DNA from: an uncultured Lachnospiraceae bacterium
GTDB taxonomy: Bacteria > Bacillota > Clostridia > Lachnospirales > Lachnospiraceae
Assembly: GCA_934294885.1 (NCBI GenBank)
Contig: CAKRAK010000009.1
Span: forward strand, 1 to 64,000
Reading direction: 5' to 3'
Length of the DNA stretch: 64,000 nt
This document shows positions 59,856 through 64,000 of the stretch, one piece after another. Position 1 is the stretch's first letter, and each line of letters starts with the position of its first letter. Below the pieces are notes generated by a model. It made no database searches, was not told the DNA's origin, and saw nothing but the letters and a program-made list of their open reading frames with translations. The position numbers and the translations under genes are program-made.

Positions 59856-61265
59856 ATGGGTGGATTTTTTGGCGTAGTTTCAAAAGAAGATTGTATGTTT
59901 GATTTGTTTTTCGGAACAGATTATCACTCTCATTTGGGTACAAGACGTGGTGGTCTTGCCGTATATGGTGAGAACGGATTTGACAGAGCGATTCATAATA
60001 TAGAGAATGCTCCATTCCGTACAAAGTTTGACAAGGATGTTCAGAAAATGAAGGGAAATATGGGAATCGGCTGTATCTCAGATTACGAACCTCAGCCTCT
60101 TATTGTCCGTTCACATCATGGCACCTTTGCCATTACAACCGTAAGCAAAATTAACAATGTAGACGAAATCGTAAGTTCCATTTTTTCCAATAACAATACT
60201 CACTTTTTGGAAATGAGCGGTGGTGACATCAATGCTACAGAATTGGTTGCTGCTATCATCAATCAGAAAGAAAATCTAATTGACGGTATCCACTATGCCT
60301 TAGAATTAATAGACGGTTCTCTGACATTAATGGTAATGACGCCAAAAGGAATCTACGCTGCCCGAGACAAATACGGACGAACACCTCTTGTAATCGGAAA
60401 AAAAGAAGGTGCATATTGTCTGACCTTTGAGGATTTTGCATATCGTAATCTTGGATATGAGGACTATAAAGAACTGGGTCCCGGTGAAATCGTTGTCGTT
60501 GATCAAAAGGGCGTAAAGACTTTGGTTGCTCCCGGTAAGGAAATGAAAATCTGTACCTTTTTGTGGGTTTATTACGGATATCCATCCAGCTCCTACGAGG
60601 GCATCAGCGTTGAGCAGATGCGGTATAACTGTGGTGCTGCACTGGCAAAGCGAGATAACGTAAAACCGGATATTGTCGCAGGTGTTCCGGATTCCGGTAC
60701 CGCCCATGCAGTGGGATATTCCAATGCTTCCGGTATTCCATTTTCCAGACCGTTTATCAAATATACACCAACCTGGCCAAGATCCTTTATGCCTACAATC
60801 CAAAGTAAGCGTAATCTGATTGCCAAGATGAAGCTGATTGCCGTTCATGACCTGATCAAAGATAAGAGCCTTTTACTGATTGACGATTCAATTGTCAGGG
60901 GAACCCAGCTTCGGGAAACAACAGAATTTTTATACCAAAGCGGTGCAAAAGAAGTCCATATCAGACCGGCCTGTCCACCTTTGGTATACGGATGCAAATA
61001 TTTAAACTTCTCCCGCTCGTCATCTGAAATGGACTTGATTACCAGACGGGTAATCGCAAGATTAGAGGGCAACGAAAACGTATCTGATGAAGTTTTACAG
61101 CAATACTGTGATCCGGATTCTGAAAAATACGATACTATGGTAGAAGAAATCCGCAAGGAGCTTAACTTTACAACCTTACGCTTCAATCGTTTGGATGACA
61201 TGCTGGATTCCGTTGGAATTCCTGCAGAGCATCTTTGTACATACTGTTGGAACGGTAAAGAATAA
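59856..61265 (+). CDS. PurF-like amidophosphoribosyltransferase lacking the catalytic N-terminal cysteine
   Basis: A 469-residue PurF homologue. The C-terminal phosphoribosyltransferase domain has the PRPP motif LLIDDSIVRGTQ (340-351), and four positions matching the Bacillus PurF Fe-S ligands are cysteines (233, 380, 461, 464, ending CTYCW). The N-terminal glutaminase domain is degenerate: canonical PurF starts Met-Cys-Gly after processing, while this protein starts MGGFFGVVSKEDC with Gly2 in place of the nucleophile. The oxyanion-region HNG pattern is also altered (HHGTFAI). It probably cannot use glutamine directly. The ATG at 59856 has AAAGGAGAA; a longer reading from 59793 adds no cysteine. 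A strong terminator follows. Annotating it simply as PurF would be misleading. Confidence 0.88.
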   Translation: MGGFFGVVSKEDCMFDLFFGTDYHSHLGTRRGGLAVYGENGFDRAIHNIENAPFRTKFDKDVQKMKGNMGIGCISDYEPQPLIVRSHHGTFAITTVSKINNVDEIVSSIFSNNNTHFLEMSGGDINATELVAAIINQKENLIDGIHYALELIDGSLTLMVMTPKGIYAARDKYGRTPLVIGKKEGAYCLTFEDFAYRNLGYEDYKELGPGEIVVVDQKGVKTLVAPGKEMKICTFLWVYYGYPSSSYEGISVEQMRYNCGAALAKRDNVKPDIVAGVPDSGTAHAVGYSNASGIPFSRPFIKYTPTWPRSFMPTIQSKRNLIAKMKLIAVHDLIKDKSLLLIDDSIVRGTQLRETTEFLYQSGAKEVHIRPACPPLVYGCKYLNFSRSSSEMDLITRRVIARLEGNENVSDEVLQQYCDPDSEKYDTMVEEIRKELNFTTLRFNRLDDMLDSVGIPAEHLCTYCWNGKE

Positions 61266-61274
61266 GTCTTTTAT

Positions 61275-61318
61275 ATGCCACAAAATATTTTCATAAAATA
61301 TTTTGTGGCATTTTTTTA
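61275..61318 (+). terminator. Terminator after the PurF homologue
   Basis: A perfect 17-bp stem (61275-61291 with 61295-61311, loop of 3) is followed by TTTTTTT on the plus strand. Confidence 0.9.
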
Positions 61319-61356
61319 TTTCCTGCATACAATAGCCATTGAACATTTATTGCGAG

Positions 61357-63078
61357 ATGAATATGGGAAAACAAATCAAATGCAGAGCCAAACTGTATAA
61401 GCGGGTTATCGCTATTCTTTTGGTTCTCATAGTTCTTTTCAGTTTAAGTGCAAGCCAAAGCTATGCCGCTCCTACTTTTTTAGCAGAAAATCCATTATAC
61501 CCACAAAACCAAAGAAATCATGTATATACTTCGCAGAATCATTTTGGAGGCAATATCTACTCCTCTCTTGCCTTCGACTTTCATATCTTTGCAACAGAAG
61601 TGGAATTGGGTGCACACACAAACGGAAATATTGCAACCAATATACTGAAAGCAAACGGTCACGCCTTTGGCGCAGATGAACAAAATCATCTGCACAAACG
61701 GGAAGATAATTATATCCGTACCTATGCATCGGGAATCTCTAATATTGCAAGTAACGGCAATACCATTGTCGGAAGCCAGATTTCTCTTGAAGTCAACAAA
61801 CAAGACAAACGGATAAAAATTGGTCATAGTCAAAATTACCTAAATCAGGAAACCTCAAAAAAAATATTGCAGGAAAGCAAAACCTCCGATCCATATATCA
61901 ATATCGAAGGTGAGCTTGCTTATCTTTCAACTCTCTCCTCACAATTAACTAAAAAGGAAACCTCAAAGGATGTTACCATTCAATCAGGCTCTGAAATAAC
62001 TCACACCATCACCGTTACAGATCAGGGAGGTAACCATTACTTAAATATTCAGGCTGGTACATTTTTCAAAACAGGACAAAAAAACATATTAAACATCAGC
62101 CTCCCACAAAAAACTACACTCATTATAAACGTGGATATGAATCAGGCAGATCCGAATATTTTAAAAAATCTTGTAACAAACCTTAACAATTATACCAACG
62201 GAGAAGCAATCGCATCCACATACTGCGGTTTACTTTGGAATTTATATGACAGCGGAAGCAGTAACGGACAATTTGCACCTGCCGGCTATATTCCTGTAGG
62301 CATAAGTGATTATTTCTTCGGAACCATTCTTGCTCCCAATGCAAATATCATTTACGGTGCCCTCAACGGCAGTATTATTGCAAATAAAGTAAAACAGGAC
62401 GGTAAAGAATCTCATCGTTTCGACTTTACCGGCTACGAAGATCCCTCTGATGATCCGACTACAGAAGCTACCACAGAAATCACCACAGAGGCTACAACGG
62501 AAGGAACCACGGAAACCACCACAGAAGCTACAACAGAAACCACTACAGAAGCTACGACGGAAGGAACCACAGAAACCACTACAGAAGCTACTACAGAAGC
62601 CACCACAGAAACCACTACAGAAGCTACTACAGAAGCCACCACAGAAACCACTACAGAAGCTACGACGGAAGGAACCACAGAAACCACCACAGAAGCTACT
62701 ACAGAAACCACCACAGAAGCTACTACAGAAACCACCACAGAAGCTACTACAGAAGCCACCACAGAAACTACCACAGAAGCCACCACAGAAACCACCACAG
62801 AAGCTACTACAGAAGCCACCACAGAGGCTACCACCCAGTCAACTACAGAAATCACCACGCAGATTACCACAGAATCAACAACACAGATTACTACCTGCAC
62901 CACAGAACAAAACTCAGGTAGTTCAACACAGATTACAGAAACTTCAACAAGAACTTATACGGAAAGACATCATGCCAGAACCGGAGATGATACAAAGGTA
63001 TTTCTTCTGATTACGATTACCCTTTCTTCTCTTGGCTTATGTTCTGTGATTATCTTATATAAACATTACAAAAAATAA
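61357..63078 (+). CDS. Cell-surface protein with choice-of-anchor A-like domain, Thr/Glu repeats and a sortase-type tail
   Basis: A secreted wall-linked protein of about 573 residues. A signal peptide with a long hydrophobic core ends at SQSYAA. Residues ~45-365 form a globular domain resembling choice-of-anchor A modules (NIYSSLAFDFHIFATEVELGAHT..., GTILAPNANIIYGALNGSIIANKV). A stretch of TTEA, TTETTTEA and TTEGTTE units follows (about residues 365-500), probably a rigid glycosylatable stalk. The tail HARTGDD-hydrophobic segment-KHYKK resembles an LPxTG-type sorting signal, although the LP is replaced. The start is uncertain between ATG at 61357 and 61363; neither has a strong ribosome site. 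No sortase gene is adjacent. Confidence 0.85.
   Translation: MNMGKQIKCRAKLYKRVIAILLVLIVLFSLSASQSYAAPTFLAENPLYPQNQRNHVYTSQNHFGGNIYSSLAFDFHIFATEVELGAHTNGNIATNILKANGHAFGADEQNHLHKREDNYIRTYASGISNIASNGNTIVGSQISLEVNKQDKRIKIGHSQNYLNQETSKKILQESKTSDPYINIEGELAYLSTLSSQLTKKETSKDVTIQSGSEITHTITVTDQGGNHYLNIQAGTFFKTGQKNILNISLPQKTTLIINVDMNQADPNILKNLVTNLNNYTNGEAIASTYCGLLWNLYDSGSSNGQFAPAGYIPVGISDYFFGTILAPNANIIYGALNGSIIANKVKQDGKESHRFDFTGYEDPSDDPTTEATTEITTEATTEGTTETTTEATTETTTEATTEGTTETTTEATTEATTETTTEATTEATTETTTEATTEGTTETTTEATTETTTEATTETTTEATTEATTETTTEATTETTTEATTEATTEATTQSTTEITTQITTESTTQITTCTTEQNSGSSTQITETSTRTYTERHHARTGDDTKVFLLITITLSSLGLCSVIILYKHYKK
62455..62835 (+). repeat. Degenerate 12/24/36-bp tandem repeats inside the surface-protein gene
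   Basis: The repeats are built on ACCACAGAAGCTACTACAGA-type units in multiples of 12 bp. Longer blocks of 36-72 bp recur almost identically, with GGAACC variants marking some copies. Because the unit is divisible by three, copy-number change keeps the frame and would lengthen or shorten the Thr/Glu stalk. Confidence 0.9.
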
Positions 63079-63103
63079 CCACGCAAAACACCCGTTTCGT
63101 AAA

Positions 63104-63148
63104 TAAAATATCCCCGGGATTTATAACCAAATTCCGGGGACATTTTTT
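63104..63148. terminator. Bidirectional terminator between the surface protein and the symporter
   Basis: A 12-bp stem (63111-63122 with 63129-63140, one G-T pair) has an A-rich left flank and a CATTTTTTAC right flank, giving U tracts on both strands for two convergent genes. Confidence 0.8.
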
Positions 63149-63156
63149 ACCTTTTA

Positions 63157-64000
63157 CTATTTCATTTTACTTTGTTTTTCTACCTTTAACACCTTTTCAA
63201 AATCCTCTATATCCTTTACAATCTCACCACTTAACAACAGCATGCAGATTAAGTTTGGAATTGCCATTAATGCATTGGCAATATCCGAGAAATTCCAAAC
63301 AATGTCAAGTGTCTGGGTACAGCCCACATAACAGACTAAAGAGAAAATAATACGATAAACCATATTAAATCGATGGGTTCCAAACAAATACTCCCATGCT
63401 TTTTCACCATGATATTCCCAGCCTAAAATCGTAGAAAAGGCAAATAAAGTAATTCCAATAGATACCAGCCATCCGCCGGGATGACCCAGCACGGTTTGAA
63501 AGGCTTCTATTGTCAGATCAGAACCGACAATCAACTCCCCTGCTTCGTCCACCATACCAAGAACACCGGAAGATGCAATTGCAAGACCTGTAATGGTACA
63601 AACGACAATCGTATCCCAAAATGTACCGGTCATATTAATATAAGCCTGACGAACCGGATTATCAGTTGTAGCTGCTGCTGCGGTAATTGCTGCAGAACCC
63701 ATACCGGCTTCATTGGAGAAAACACCACGGGCTACTCCGTATCTCATAGCACCCATCATAGATGCAACAATGGAACCAAGAGCACCACCGGTTACAGCCT
63801 TTACGGAAAATGCCATTTTAAAAATCATAACAATGCCGGAAGGCACATTGCCGATATTTCCTATAATAACAATCAGTCCGCATATAACATAAAAAATCGC
63901 CATTACCGGAACAACAATGGAAGAAACCTTCGAAATTGATTTAATTCCTCCTACAATAATGAGTAATGCAACAACAGTAATAACGATACCTGTTGTCTTC
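63157..64000 (-). CDS. AGCS-family sodium:alanine/glycine symporter, C-terminal part (N-terminus beyond the window)
   Basis: An integral membrane sodium-coupled amino-acid importer (alanine or glycine carrier family). The frame stays open to the window edge (upstream sequence reads LLIIVGGIKSISKVSSIVVP, typical of the family), so the ATG at 63903 is internal and not the start. Recognisable motifs are the GVARGVFSNEAGMGSAAITAAAA signature and EYHGEKAWEYLFG. At least six hydrophobic segments are visible. The substrate cannot be chosen between alanine and glycine. Confidence 0.93.
   Translation of the reverse strand, partial: KTTGIVITVVALLIIVGGIKSISKVSSIVVPVMAIFYVICGLIVIIGNIGNVPSGIVMIFKMAFSVKAVTGGALGSIVASMMGAMRYGVARGVFSNEAGMGSAAITAAAATTDNPVRQAYINMTGTFWDTIVVCTITGLAIASSGVLGMVDEAGELIVGSDLTIEAFQTVLGHPGGWLVSIGITLFAFSTILGWEYHGEKAWEYLFGTHRFNMVYRIIFSLVCYVGCTQTLDIVWNFSDIANALMAIPNLICMLLLSGEIVKDIEDFEKVLKVEKQSKMK

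Noticed and set aside
62433..62903. A 156-residue minus-strand frame of VVASVVVSVV repeats and a 186-residue plus-strand frame of PPQKLLQKPP repeats
   Set aside because: Both are out-of-frame readings of the Thr/Glu repeat DNA in the surface-protein gene. Neither has a ribosome site; the secreted Thr/Glu frame with signal peptide and tail is the coherent one.
1..64000. Mobile elements, phage genes, CRISPR arrays, tRNA and rRNA genes
   Set aside because: No transposase, integrase, capsid or Cas-like protein, no regularly spaced short repeats and no rRNA or tRNA sequence was recognised on either strand by eye. A tRNAscan or covariance search would settle the tRNA question.

Overview
The window reads as a chromosome segment from a low-GC, anaerobic, spore-forming member of the Clostridia, most likely Lachnospiraceae. 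This rests on Firmicutes-type AGGAGG ribosome binding sites, spoIIA/sigF and spoVA sporulation genes, a T-box leader on aspS, AddAB instead of RecBCD, and a two-gene SufC/SufB-like Fe-S system. No rRNA, tRNA, CRISPR array, prophage or insertion sequence was recognised.

Layout. (1) 0.1-16 kb is a galactose locus. galK-galE-galT (minus) diverges from a LacI-type regulator (plus) across a short region with two copies of a palindromic operator. Further along the minus strand lies mglB-mglA-mglC (high-affinity galactose ABC transporter), a terminator, then a response regulator, a histidine kinase, two extra sugar-binding-protein homologues and a small unknown gene. (2) 16-24 kb holds a large RND-type exporter, a YigZ/IMPACT protein and a class A penicillin-binding protein. 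(3) 24-33 kb holds spoVAD-spoVAE, a degenerate CbiT-like protein, a CarD-like regulator, DegV, a small helical protein, TrmO, a Csp-like subtilisin, a Cys/Gly-rich miniprotein and phosphotransacetylase. (4) 33-41.5 kb holds an RsmH homologue, a CBS-containing Mn-pyrophosphatase, aspS with its T-box, a FliB-type methylase, proB and a DHH phosphoesterase. (5) 41.5-46.3 kb holds spoVAA-AB-AC converging on spoIIAA-spoIIAB-sigF, then a zinc-ribbon/TPR membrane protein. (6) 46-64 kb holds folC, queF, addB-addA, a LacI-sensor/GGDEF fusion, the SufC/SufB-like pair, a PurF homologue without its catalytic cysteine, a repeat-rich surface protein and a partial AGCS symporter.

The most striking observation is that the transporter's galactose-binding protein (14559-15836) looks like a natural circular permutation. 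The segment that forms the N-terminal ~80 residues of every ordinary galactose-binding protein sits at its C-terminus, after a Ser-rich linker, and the mature protein starts at the strand carrying the FNR(E/Q)P ligand-binding motif. Nearly all sugar-contacting residues are still present. A second homologue in the same locus (5752-6786) has the normal order and serves as an internal control. The partner permease is also unusual: it carries about 220 extra N-terminal residues predicted to be cytoplasmic coiled coil. Two mutually exclusive RNA hairpins lie between mglB and mglA, and a 20-21 bp tandem direct repeat abuts the mglB promoter.

How the genes work together: galactose is probably sensed outside the cell by the kinase with its binding-protein partners. 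The kinase would activate mglBAC through the response regulator at the tandem repeats. Imported galactose would be processed by GalK, GalT and GalE under the local LacI-type repressor. The links from sensing to promoters are inference from arrangement and motifs.
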